This document shows, piece by piece, positions 21,525-30,614 of a DNA stretch of 64,000 nucleotides. The stretch's first letter is position 1. Each line of letters begins with the position of its first letter. The position numbers and the translations under genes were made by a program. The notes beneath the pieces were generated by a model that saw only the letters and a list, made by a program, of their open reading frames with translations, ran no database searches and was not told where the DNA came from. The stretch is taken from the NCBI RefSeq assembly GCF_039536205.1, contig NZ_BAAAYL010000001.1, positions 3,472,001 to 3,536,000 of the forward strand, given 5' to 3'. This DNA comes from Streptomyces sannanensis (GTDB lineage: Bacteria > Actinomycetota > Actinomycetes > Streptomycetales > Streptomycetaceae).

Positions 21525-22346
21525 ATGGACCAGGGCTGCTACCGGCACCCGGACAGGGAAACCGGCATCCGCTGTACCCGCTGCGAGCGCCCGATCTGCA
21601 CCGAGTGCATGGTCAGCGCCTCGGTCGGATTCCAGTGCCCCGAATGCGTACGCGGGGGACCGGGGAACGGCCACAGCCCCGCCGCGGCCCGGCCGCGCAC
21701 CATCGCGGGCGGCACGGTCGCGCGCGATCCGCACCTGGTCACCAAGATCCTGCTGGCCGTCAACACGGTCTTCTTCATCGCCGCGCTCGCAGGCGGCAAG
21801 CAGGTGGTCGACGAGCTGGTGCTGTGGGGCTACGGCGTCGCGGACGGCGGGTACTACCGGCTGCTGACCTCGATGTTCCTGCACGAGGCGCCCTGGCACT
21901 TCGCCTTCAACATGCTCGGCCTGTGGTGGCTCGGGGCCCCGCTGGAGGCAGCGCTCGGCCGCGCCCGCTATCTGACGCTCTATCTGCTCTCCGGGCTGGC
22001 CGGGGGCGCCCTCAGCTATCTGCTCGCCGCCCCCAACGAGGGCTCTCTCGGTGCCTCCGGTGCGATCTTCGGGCTGCTGGGCGCCACCGCGGTCCTGATG
22101 CGCCGGCTCAACTACGACATGAGGCCGGTCATCGCGCTCCTCGCGCTGAACCTGCTCTTCACCTTCACCTGGAGCGGAATCGCCTGGCAGGCCCATGTCG
22201 GCGGCCTGATCGCGGGCACGGTGATCGCCTACGGGATGGTGCACGCGCCCCGCGAGCGCCGGACGGCGGTGCAGTTCGGCACCTGCGCGCTGGTGCTGCT
22301 GGCCATCGTCGGCACCGTGGCGGCGAGGACTGCGGCGCTCATCTGA
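21525..22346 (+). CDS. rhomboid family intramembrane serine protease with N-terminal zinc finger
   Basis: 273 aa from the ATG at 21525, which has a good GAGGGG. The N-terminus has a B-box-like Cys/His cluster (CYRHPDRETGIRCTRCERPICTEC...CPEC, about 4-44). The rhomboid domain follows: HFAFNMLGLWWLG, GGALSYL, catalytic Ser in GASGAIFG and catalytic His in QAHVGGLIAG. About six membrane segments. It cleaves membrane proteins within or next to the bilayer; the substrate is unknown. The zinc finger is common in actinobacterial members. Confidence 0.93.
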   Translation: MDQGCYRHPDRETGIRCTRCERPICTECMVSASVGFQCPECVRGGPGNGHSPAAARPRTIAGGTVARDPHLVTKILLAVNTVFFIAALAGGKQVVDELVLWGYGVADGGYYRLLTSMFLHEAPWHFAFNMLGLWWLGAPLEAALGRARYLTLYLLSGLAGGALSYLLAAPNEGSLGASGAIFGLLGATAVLMRRLNYDMRPVIALLALNLLFTFTWSGIAWQAHVGGLIAGTVIAYGMVHAPRERRTAVQFGTCALVLLAIVGTVAARTAALI

Positions 22347-22601
22347 GCGACCGGGGCTCAGTTGTCCACAGCGGACTCCACAGTCGGTACCGGATCCTGT
22401 GCATCGAGTGGGAAACAAGTGTGCCCCTTGTCACTGACATGGGTTTTCCCAGCAGGGACAAGGGGCGAGCCACTTCGGGAGCAACGCCGTGACAGTCACA
22501 CCGGCGTCAACATCCACGGAGTTATCCACAGATCGTCTGAACTTTTCCCACAGTGGTGTGGACAGAGTTGTGGATAACTCGGGAGGGTGCGGCCTGGTCG
22601 G
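22347..22601. promoter_or_regulatory. DnaA-box cluster in a convergent intergenic region
   Basis: 255 bp between the convergent ends of the rhomboid and crgA genes. It contains three perfect DnaA boxes: TTGTCCACA 22362-22370, TTATCCACA 22522-22530 and TGTGGATAA 22569-22577. Two near matches also occur: TTTCCCACA 22544-22552 and TGTGGACAG 22557-22565. No promoter is expected at such a position, so the cluster is best read as a DnaA-binding site. Confidence 0.8.
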
Positions 22602-22856
22602 CTACTTCCACTGGGTGGAGACGCCGAAGCCGGCAGCGATGAAGCCGAAGCCGATCACGATGTTCCAGTTCGTGAGGGACTGGATGGGCAGCGCACCCTC
22701 GGTCACATAGAAGACCACGATCCAGGCCAGCCCGATCAGGAACAGCGCGAGCATCACCGGGGCCACCCAGCTGCGACTGGACAGCTTGATGGCGGTCGCC
22801 TGCCTGGTCGGCGGAGGCGTGTAGTCGGCCTTCTTGCGGATACGTGACTTCGGCAC
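22602..22856 (-). CDS. crgA: cell division inhibitor protein CrgA
   Basis: 84 aa, ATG start with GAGG upstream. It begins [16 protein letters not shown]. Two membrane segments follow, about 30-50 ([21 protein letters not shown]) and 62-80 ([18 protein letters not shown]). In Streptomyces CrgA interferes with FtsZ ring formation and times sporulation septation; in mycobacteria it is a divisome scaffold. Length and sequence match the family closely. Confidence 0.97.
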   Translation of the reverse strand: MPKSRIRKKADYTPPPTRQATAIKLSSRSWVAPVMLALFLIGLAWIVVFYVTEGALPIQSLTNWNIVIGFGFIAAGFGVSTQWK

Positions 22857-22994
22857 GAGGAACTCTCCTGTCGATGCGCTGCGTGGCCGCGCAGGGAACC
22901 TTGGCTTTCGCCGGGACGGATACGGGGAACGCTGCCTTTCCCCAGGCGTCAGTTAGCGTAGTGGTTCCGCGGGTCTTAAGGAGATAAGGGTACG

Positions 22995-23726
22995 TTGAGG
23001 AATTCCCTGCGACCGGTACGGCTGCTCACCGCTGCCGTCTTCGCGCTCGCCGGTCTGATCTTCGTCACCAGCTTCAACACGGCCAAGGGCACCAACATCC
23101 GCACCGACGCCTCGCTGCTGAAGCTCTCCGATCTCATCCGGCAGCGCAGCCACAGGAACGCGGAGCTGGACGCGGAGACCGCCGCCGTGCGCGGCGACGT
23201 AGACGACCTCGTCCGCCGGGACGACGGCAGCACCAAGGCCGAGGACGAGAAGCTGGAGACCCTCGCGCAGGCCGCGGGCACCCGCGAGCTCACCGGCCGG
23301 GCCCTCACCGTCTCCCTCGCCGACGCCCCGCCCAACGCGACCGCCGCACCCGGCTACCCCGAGCCGCAGGCCAACGACCTGGTCATCCACCAGCAGGACC
23401 TCCAGGCCGTCGTGAACGCCCTGTGGCAGGGCGGCGCCCAGGGCGTCCAGGTCATGGACCAGCGGCTCATCTCCACCAGCGCGGTCCGCTGCGTCGGCAA
23501 CACCCTGATCCTCCAGGGCCGCGTCTACTCCCCGCCGTACAAGGTCACCGCGGTCGGCGACACCGACAAGCTGCGGAAGGCCCTTGCCGACTCCCCGGCG
23601 ATCCAGAACTACCAGCTGTACGTCAAGGCATACGGGCTCGGCTGGAAGGTCGACGAGCGCGAGACGGTGACTCTGCCCGGCTACTCGGGCACAGTGAATC
23701 TCCATTACGCCGAGCCCGCGGAGTAG
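22995..23726 (+). CDS. DUF881 family membrane-anchored protein
   Basis: 243 aa from a TTG start (AAGGAG and AAGGG upstream; no better ATG/GTG). One N-terminal anchor (RLLTAAVFALAGLIFVTSF, about 9-27), a coiled coil (about 42-90, with LIRQRSHRNAELDAETAAVRG) and the DUF881 body. The body has GRALTVSLADAP, NDLVIHQQDLQAVVNALWQGGAQGVQVMDQR, RCVGNTLILQGRVYSPPYKV and AIGD-like VGD motifs. DUF881 proteins often accompany division genes such as crgA in actinobacteria. Exact function unknown. Confidence 0.88.
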   Translation: MRNSLRPVRLLTAAVFALAGLIFVTSFNTAKGTNIRTDASLLKLSDLIRQRSHRNAELDAETAAVRGDVDDLVRRDDGSTKAEDEKLETLAQAAGTRELTGRALTVSLADAPPNATAAPGYPEPQANDLVIHQQDLQAVVNALWQGGAQGVQVMDQRLISTSAVRCVGNTLILQGRVYSPPYKVTAVGDTDKLRKALADSPAIQNYQLYVKAYGLGWKVDERETVTLPGYSGTVNLHYAEPAE

Positions 23727-23752
23727 CGCCCGGGGGGAACGGGGGTGCGCCT

Positions 23753-24448
23753 GTGCGCCTGGTCGTCAGGACCCTCAGTGAACTGTGCATCACCGTCGGC
23801 GCGATCGTCGTGCTGTTCGTGGCCTACGTGCTGTTCTGGACCGGGATCGAGGCGGACGGAGCCTCGGACGCCCAGATCGGCCGGCTCCAGCGGCAATGGA
23901 CACAGACACCGGGCCCCGGGCCCGGGCGGAAGCCGACGGCGCCCCCCGCGCCGCCGGCGTACCGGCACGGCAAGCCCTTCGCCGTCATGTACATCCCGCG
24001 CTTCGGCAAGGACTGGGACTGGCCCGTACTGGAGGGCGCCGAGGTCGCCACCCTGAAGAAGGGCCTCGGCCACTACGCGGGGACGGCCGAGCTGGGTGGT
24101 ACGGGCAACTTCGCGGTGGCCGGGCACCGGCGTACGTACGGCGACCCCTTCAAGGACTTCCCGAGGCTGCGGCCCGGCGACGCGGTACTGTTGACGGACG
24201 GCACGACCTGGTTCACGTACCGCGTCCACAGCCGCCCGTACCGGACCGTCCCCAGCGACATCGGGGTGATCGATTCCGTGCCCCGCCCCATGGAACCGGA
24301 CGCCACCCCTTTCCGGGGGCCCGGCCGCTATCTGACACTGACCACCTGCGACCCGGAGTGGGGCAGCAGCCACCGGCTGGTCGTCTGGGCGCGTCTCGAA
24401 GCCACCCGCCCTGCGGCGGACGGCAGACCACGAGCTGTCCACAGCTGA
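23753..24448 (+). CDS. class E sortase (first of three)
   Basis: 231 aa from the GTG at 23753 after a GGGGGAACGGGGG leader. One N-terminal membrane segment (ITVGAIVVLFVAYVLFWTGI). The sortase domain has catalytic His in AVAGHRRTYG, Cys in LTLTTCDPEW and Arg in HRLVVWAR. It joins surface proteins bearing an LAXTG-like signal to the cell wall. Compared with the two downstream paralogues it has a shorter N-terminus and Asp after the catalytic Cys. The start could be upstream, since no ATG exists in the leader. Confidence 0.88.
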   Translation: MRLVVRTLSELCITVGAIVVLFVAYVLFWTGIEADGASDAQIGRLQRQWTQTPGPGPGRKPTAPPAPPAYRHGKPFAVMYIPRFGKDWDWPVLEGAEVATLKKGLGHYAGTAELGGTGNFAVAGHRRTYGDPFKDFPRLRPGDAVLLTDGTTWFTYRVHSRPYRTVPSDIGVIDSVPRPMEPDATPFRGPGRYLTLTTCDPEWGSSHRLVVWARLEATRPAADGRPRAVHS

Positions 24449-24509
24449 CCCACGCACCCCGTCGGCCCTCTAATCTGGTTCCGTACCGATCGGAAGGAAC
24501 GCGGACGGC

Positions 24510-24686
24510 ATGTACGGCTGGATCTGGCGGCATCTGCCGGGGAACACATGGGTGAAAGCGTTCATTTCACTCCTGCTGATCCTTGGGACCGTCTATGTCC
24601 TCTTTCAGTACGTCTTCCCGTGGGCGGAGCCGCTGCTTCCGTTCAGCGATGTGACGGTCGATGAGAGCATGGGGTCCGTACGGTGA
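24510..24686 (+). CDS. small membrane protein (58 aa) before the glutaminase gene
   Basis: ATG start with GGAAGGA 13 bases upstream. Product: MYGWIWRHLPGNTWVKAF, a membrane segment (ISLLLILGTVYVLFQYVFPW, about 19-38), then an acidic end (DVTVDESMGSVR). Its stop overlaps the GTG of the next gene (GTGA), so the two are translationally coupled. Small proteins at this position are conserved in Streptomyces; function unknown. Confidence 0.8.
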   Translation: MYGWIWRHLPGNTWVKAFISLLLILGTVYVLFQYVFPWAEPLLPFSDVTVDESMGSVR

Positions 24687-25321
24687 GCGCGCGCATTCTG
24701 GTGGTCGACAACTACGACAGCTTCGTCTTCAACCTCGTCCAGTACCTCTACCAGCTCGGCGCGGAGTGCGAGGTCGTCAGGAACGACGAGGTGTCCACCG
24801 CGCACGCGCAGGACGGCTTCGACGGGGTGCTGCTCAGCCCCGGACCGGGCGCGCCCGAGCAGGCCGGGGTGTGCATCGAGATGGTGCGCCACTGCGCCGC
24901 AACCGGGGTGCCCGTCTTCGGTGTCTGCCTGGGCATGCAGTCGATGATGGTCGCGTACGGCGGTGTGGTGGGCCGGGCCCCCGAGCTGCTGCACGGCAAG
25001 ACCTCGCCGGTCACGCACAACGGCACGGGCGTCTTCGCCGGGCTGCCGTCGCCGTTCACCGCCACCCGGTACCACTCGCTGGCCGCCGAGCCGGACACGC
25101 TGCCCGCGGAGCTGGAGGTCACGGCGTGGACCGAGGACGGCATCGTGATGGGCCTGCGCCATCGTGAACTGCCCGTCGAGGGAGTGCAGTTCCACCCGGA
25201 GTCGGTGCTCACCGAACACGGCCACCGGATGCTCGCCAACTGGCTGGTGCAGTGCGGTGACGCGGGTGCCGTCGGACGTTCGGCGGGGCTCGCGCCGGTG
25301 GTGGGCAAGGCCGCGGCGTGA
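24683..25321 (+). CDS. pabA: aminodeoxychorismate/anthranilate synthase component II (glutamine amidotransferase)
   Basis: 212 aa, GTG start. Class I glutaminase: VVDNYDSFVFNLVQYL at the N-terminus, oxyanion motif LSPGPGAPEQAG, nucleophile Cys in FGVCLGMQS, and His/Glu in GVQFHPESVLTEHG. It delivers ammonia from glutamine to chorismate for p-aminobenzoate (folate) or anthranilate (Trp). No component I is in the window, so the two roles cannot be separated here. Overlaps the genes on both sides by 4 bp and sits inside the sortase cluster. Confidence 0.92.
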   Translation: MSARILVVDNYDSFVFNLVQYLYQLGAECEVVRNDEVSTAHAQDGFDGVLLSPGPGAPEQAGVCIEMVRHCAATGVPVFGVCLGMQSMMVAYGGVVGRAPELLHGKTSPVTHNGTGVFAGLPSPFTATRYHSLAAEPDTLPAELEVTAWTEDGIVMGLRHRELPVEGVQFHPESVLTEHGHRMLANWLVQCGDAGAVGRSAGLAPVVGKAAA

Positions 25322-26301
25322 CCACACCCGGGGGACACGGCTCGCCGTGGTTCCGCGCGGACAACATGACGGCGGCCCGGGGTGCGACTGAACCGCCGTT
25401 GTACGTCCCTGCGGACGACGAGACCGTGGCCCTCCGGGTCACGTCGGGGCCGGATCCCCGGCCGGCCCCTCAGCCGCCCCTCCAGCCGTCCACAGGAGGC
25501 CGTGCGGAGCGGCGCCGGGCCGCCAAGGGCCGAGGCGGCCGACGGGGCGCTCACCGGCCCGCCGGCGCGCCTCCCGCGCCCTCCCGGCCGCTCTCCCGGG
25601 TCGAGGCCCGGCGGGCGGCCAGGGCCCGCAAGGAGAGAGCGGCGGTCGTCGCCAGCCGGGTCGTCGGAGAGCTGTTCATCACGCTCGGCGTGGTCATGCT
25701 GCTGTTCGTCACCTACCAGATGTGGTGGACGAACATACGGGCCCACCAGCAGGCCAACGGCGCGGCGAACCAGATCCAGGACGCCTGGGAGAAGGGCCGT
25801 CGGGTCGGCGCCTTCGAACCCGGTGAGGGCTTCGCCATCATGTACATCCCGAAGCTCGACGTCGAGGTCCCCATCGCCGAGGGCATCGACAAGCACAAGG
25901 TCCTGGACCGCGGCATGGTCGGGCACTACGGCGAGGGCCCCCTGAAGACGGCGATGCCCGCCGACAAGCAGGGCAACTTCGCGGTGGCCGGCCACCGCAA
26001 CACGCACGGCGAGCCGTTCCGGTACATCAACCGCCTGCAGCCCGGCGACCCGATCGTCGTGGAGACTCAGGACGCCTTCTACACGTACGAGATGACCAGC
26101 GTCCTGCCGCAGACTCCGCCGTCGAACGTCCGTGTCATCCAGCCCGTACCGGAGGGCTCCGGCTTCACCGGACCCGGCCGGTACATCACGCTGACCACTT
26201 GCACCCCGGAGTTCACCAGTACGTACCGGCTGATCGTGTGGGGCAAGATGGTCGACGAACGACCGCGCAGCAAAGGCAAACCGGACGCGCTCGTGGGCTG
26301 A
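25318..26301 (+). CDS. srtE1: class E sortase (second, SrtE1-like)
   Basis: 327 aa, GTG start overlapping pabA by 4 bp. A ~110-residue cytoplasmic N-terminus rich in Pro, Arg and Ala (RAERRRAAKGRGGRRG) precedes one membrane segment (ELFITLGVVMLLFVTYQMWW). The sortase domain has His in FAVAGHRNTHG, Cys in TLTTCTPEF and Arg in STYRLIVWG. By synteny (pabA-srtE1-srtE2-pknB) this is SrtE1 of Streptomyces, which with SrtE2 anchors long chaplins needed for aerial hyphae. The symbol rests on order and family, not on a search. Confidence 0.88.
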   Translation: MTTPGGHGSPWFRADNMTAARGATEPPLYVPADDETVALRVTSGPDPRPAPQPPLQPSTGGRAERRRAAKGRGGRRGAHRPAGAPPAPSRPLSRVEARRAARARKERAAVVASRVVGELFITLGVVMLLFVTYQMWWTNIRAHQQANGAANQIQDAWEKGRRVGAFEPGEGFAIMYIPKLDVEVPIAEGIDKHKVLDRGMVGHYGEGPLKTAMPADKQGNFAVAGHRNTHGEPFRYINRLQPGDPIVVETQDAFYTYEMTSVLPQTPPSNVRVIQPVPEGSGFTGPGRYITLTTCTPEFTSTYRLIVWGKMVDERPRSKGKPDALVG

Positions 26302-26325
26302 TCGGCCGAGAAGGGAACAGGTGCA

Positions 26326-27015
26326 GTGTCACGTGCGCGCCGCCGTCGTATTGCCGGCGTCATCAGCGTCTTCGGCGAACTCCTTATCACAGCGGGCCTG
26401 GTGCTCGGCTTGTTCGTCGTCTACTCCCTGTGGTGGACGAACGTCCTCGCCGACCGCGAGGCGTCCGCGCAGGGCGACGACGTACGCAACGGCTGGGCGA
26501 GCGGAGCCCCTGGCGCCCCGGGTGCTCTCGACACCAAGGACGGCATCGGCTTCCTGCACGTGCCGGCCATGGGCGGCGACGAGACGCTGGTGAAGCGCGG
26601 CACGAGCAGCGGGATCCTCAACGACGGCGTCGCCGGCTACTACACCGAGCCGCTCGAGTCCGCCCTCCCCTGGGACAAGCAGGGCAACTTCACACTGGCC
26701 GCGCACCGGGACGGGCACGGGGCGAAGTTCCACAACATCCACAAGCTGACGAACGGCGACTCGATCGTCTTCGAGACGAAGGACACCTGGTACGTCTACA
26801 AGGTTTTCGCGAAGCTCCCCGAAACCTCGAAGTACAACGTGAACGTGCTGCTGCCGGTCCCCGAGGAGTCGGGCAGGACGAAGCCCGGCCGCTACATCAC
26901 GCTGACGACGTGCACCCCGATGTACACGTCGAACTACCGGTACATCGTGTGGGGCGAGCTGGAGCGCACGGAGAAGGTGGACAAGGACCGCACGCCGCCG
27001 GCGGAGCTGCGGTAG
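26326..27015 (+). CDS. srtE2: class E sortase (third, SrtE2-like)
   Basis: 229 aa, GTG start with AAGGGAACAGG upstream. N-terminal RARRRRIAG, a membrane segment (ELLITAGLVLGLFVVYSLWW) and the sortase domain: His in TLAAHRDGHG, Cys in TLTTCTPMY, Arg in SNYRYIVWG. The membrane segment and active site resemble the preceding gene closely, so the two are a tandem duplication. It lies 24 bp downstream and is likely co-transcribed. A palindrome and a bidirectional terminator follow. Confidence 0.88.
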   Translation: MSRARRRRIAGVISVFGELLITAGLVLGLFVVYSLWWTNVLADREASAQGDDVRNGWASGAPGAPGALDTKDGIGFLHVPAMGGDETLVKRGTSSGILNDGVAGYYTEPLESALPWDKQGNFTLAAHRDGHGAKFHNIHKLTNGDSIVFETKDTWYVYKVFAKLPETSKYNVNVLLPVPEESGRTKPGRYITLTTCTPMYTSNYRYIVWGELERTEKVDKDRTPPAELR

Positions 27016-27044
27016 CGTGACGGGCTGTCACGCTTAACCGTGTC

Positions 27045-27053
27045 TGTGGATAA
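27045..27053 (-). promoter_or_regulatory. DnaA box
   Basis: Perfect TGTGGATAA (TTATCCACA on the minus strand) in the short gap after srtE2. Confidence 0.7.
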
Positions 27054-27061
27054 CTTTCCCA

Positions 27062-27086
27062 TCAGAACCTCACTGTGAGGTTCTGA
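27062..27086. repeat. 25-bp perfect palindrome after srtE2
   Basis: 12-nt arms (27062-27073 and 27075-27086) around one central T. AT-richer than its surroundings. It could be an operator or a second hairpin; it lies just before a separate terminator. Confidence 0.7.
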
Positions 27087-27095
27087 CCATGAGCC

Positions 27096-27134
27096 GGGCC
27101 CGAAGCCGCAACCTCATCTTGCGACTTCGGGCCC
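27096..27134. terminator. bidirectional terminator, srtE2 / Mrr-type nuclease
   Basis: 10-bp stem (27096-27105 with 27125-27134) plus an inner GCAA/TTGC stem. It lies between convergent genes and ends in TTCAG. Confidence 0.75.
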
Positions 27135-27151
27135 TTCAGTGTTCCCGGGTA

Positions 27152-27877
27152 CTAGCGCAGCACCTGCAGTCTGGCTCCGGCGCTCCACGACTCCAGCAGG
27201 CCGCGATGCACTGCCGTGACGCCGCCCTGCACCGCGACATCGAGCGCATCGCGCGTGAACTGGCAGGTCGCCACGTAGAGGGCCACCTCGGCCTTGTGGA
27301 GCGTCTTCGCCCCGATGAACTTCTGCATCTCCCCGCTGCAGACCGAGCGGAACGGCGCGAAGTTCTTGCACTGGACGACCATGCGACGTCCGTCGGGGGT
27401 GTACCCGACGATGTCCGCTCCAAGGTCCCCGTTCCCGCCGTGGACCTCGATGTCGGTGCAGCCGTCCCGGCGGAGCAGGCCTGCGATGTGCTGCTCGAAC
27501 TCCCGCCAGTTCATGGCGTCGACGGATGCCATGACCCCGGCGAGCCCGCGCTGTTCCTGGGCGCGCTCCAGGCGCCGCAGCCGTACGTCGTGCTGGACGA
27601 GTTTCCGCTCGATCCGCTGCACGTCCTTGCGCAGGGAGATCAGCTCGCGCCGCTGTTCGCTCGACGATTCGATGAGGGTGTTGAGAATGGGGACGATGGT
27701 CTTGCCCATGAGCCGGGTGAAGCTCGCCTCGCTGAGCCGGGTGATGCGAGCGTCGAGTGACTCGTCCTCGGCGTGCCTGTGGACATAGTTATCCACAGGC
27801 TGGGTCCGGATCATGTACTCCATGTCGAGCAGGTAGGTACGCACCTGACGTGCGACTTCGCTGTCTCGGAGCAGCAT
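27152..27877 (-). pseudogene. Mrr-type restriction endonuclease domain protein, 3' part of a frameshifted gene
   Basis: 241 codons from the first ATG of this frame. The first ~20 residues (LLRDSEVARQVRTYLLD) continue a domain whose beginning lies in the other frame upstream. A coiled coil (about 70-110) is followed by a PD-(D/E)xK nuclease domain of the Mrr type (about 122-225). FEQHIAGLLRRDGC is followed by Asp155 in GNGDLGADIVGY and by QCK (169-171) in MVVQCKNFA. The catalytic residues are intact, so the nuclease half itself is not eroded. The frame has a TAA just upstream of the overlap zone. Sequencing error, recent mutation and recoding cannot be told apart here. A DnaA-box pair (27778-27797) lies inside it. 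Confidence 0.75.
27778..27797. promoter_or_regulatory. inverted pair of DnaA boxes inside the nuclease gene
   Basis: TGTGGACAT (27778-27786, one mismatch) and perfect TTATCCACA (27789-27797) face each other. Together they make an 8-bp-arm palindrome CCTGTGGA/TCCACAGG. Confidence 0.6.
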
Positions 27878-27885
27878 GGCGACGT

Positions 27886-28215
27886 TTAGGACGGCGCGCC
27901 GGGAGTACAGCGTGAGGCCGCGCGCGGCTGTGGATGAGGTGACGGATAGAGGGACATGATGTCCCTCTTAAAACTTTCAAGTTCTTTGCCGTGTAGCGTG
28001 CGCATGCCGTTCTGAGTCAGCTCGTCACGGTGGCGCTGCGTCAGCTTCCGGATGACGTACTCACTGACCTCGAAGTACACCGCGACCATTGCCGTCGTCA
28101 CGTGCATGCCGTCTGGCAGCAGCGACAGTGCCTTGACGCGAGCAAGTACGTCCGTCCGGTCCGCGACGCTTGCGCGCAGGGACCTGGATTCCAGCAGAGC
28201 CACCTCGTTGATCAC
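27886..28215 (-). pseudogene. N-terminal module of the frameshifted Mrr-type nuclease gene
   Basis: 109 codons from the GTG at 28215, with GGGAGGGAGCAGG upstream. Residues 6-82 align without gaps to residues 6-82 of the BRO-N protein encoded at 49029-50282, with 39 of 77 identical by my count (shared ALLE, RAS, RVK, LLPDG, YFE, GKEL/GEEL). In that relative the similarity continues into ...AMLLSGSEVAHRVRLRLL. Here the matching piece (AMLLRDSEVARQVRTYLL) is in the next frame, so one gene has been split. The last residues of this frame (SRCTPGAPS) are out-of-frame read-through. Function of the module unknown, possibly DNA binding. Confidence 0.7.
27948..27968. repeat. 21-bp palindrome next to the frameshift
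   Basis: Arms of 10 nt (27948-27957 and 27959-27968, AGAGGGACAT / ATGTCCCTCT) around one base, inside the 5' half of the split gene. It lies within ~65 bp of the point where the frame changes. Confidence 0.7.
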
Positions 28216-28396
28216 GTACCTGCTCCCTCCCGGGGCGGAGCTCGATACTCCACCCCATTCGGTCCAACGAGTCATGACATATGAAGACACGCTCGAATTA
28301 TGGGTGGATGTGCGGTGTGCGATTGAGGTCTTGGAGGACCTCAGCCTTGGGTTCGTGGGCGACAGCCCTCCTTGAAGAAGGTCTGTCGCACAGGCC

Positions 28397-28405
28397 TGTG
28401 GACAA
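28397..28405 (-). promoter_or_regulatory. DnaA box
   Basis: Perfect TGTGGACAA in the gap between the divergently placed split nuclease gene and the pknB terminator. Confidence 0.65.
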
Positions 28406-28409
28406 CGAA

Positions 28410-28441
28410 GAGCCCCGGCACCCTTTCGGGTGCCGGGGCTC
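28410..28441 (-). terminator. pknB operon terminator
   Basis: Perfect 14-bp stem (28410-28423 with 28428-28441) and a 4-nt loop, 22 bp past the pknB stop. Confidence 0.85.
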
Positions 28442-28463
28442 ATGTGCTTCGTCGGGGCGGGCC

Positions 28464-30446
<1,983 letters not shown>

Positions 30447-30614
30447 AGCTATTCCAGCCCTCTCCGTCTGTCCCGACCAAACCCGTGCGTGGTCCGGCGG
30501 TGTGCTGTTCGCGCATACGCTACCGGGCACGCCTTGCCTGATACGCCCATGGCCGTCACCTGATACAGGACCGGTACCGCAACACGTACGGATACGACGG
30601 GGGCGTGACCGGCA

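Noticed and set aside
27016..28463. Mobile element or prophage remnant carrying the nuclease
   Set aside because: No integrase, transposase, tRNA-linked attachment repeat or flanking direct repeats were found.
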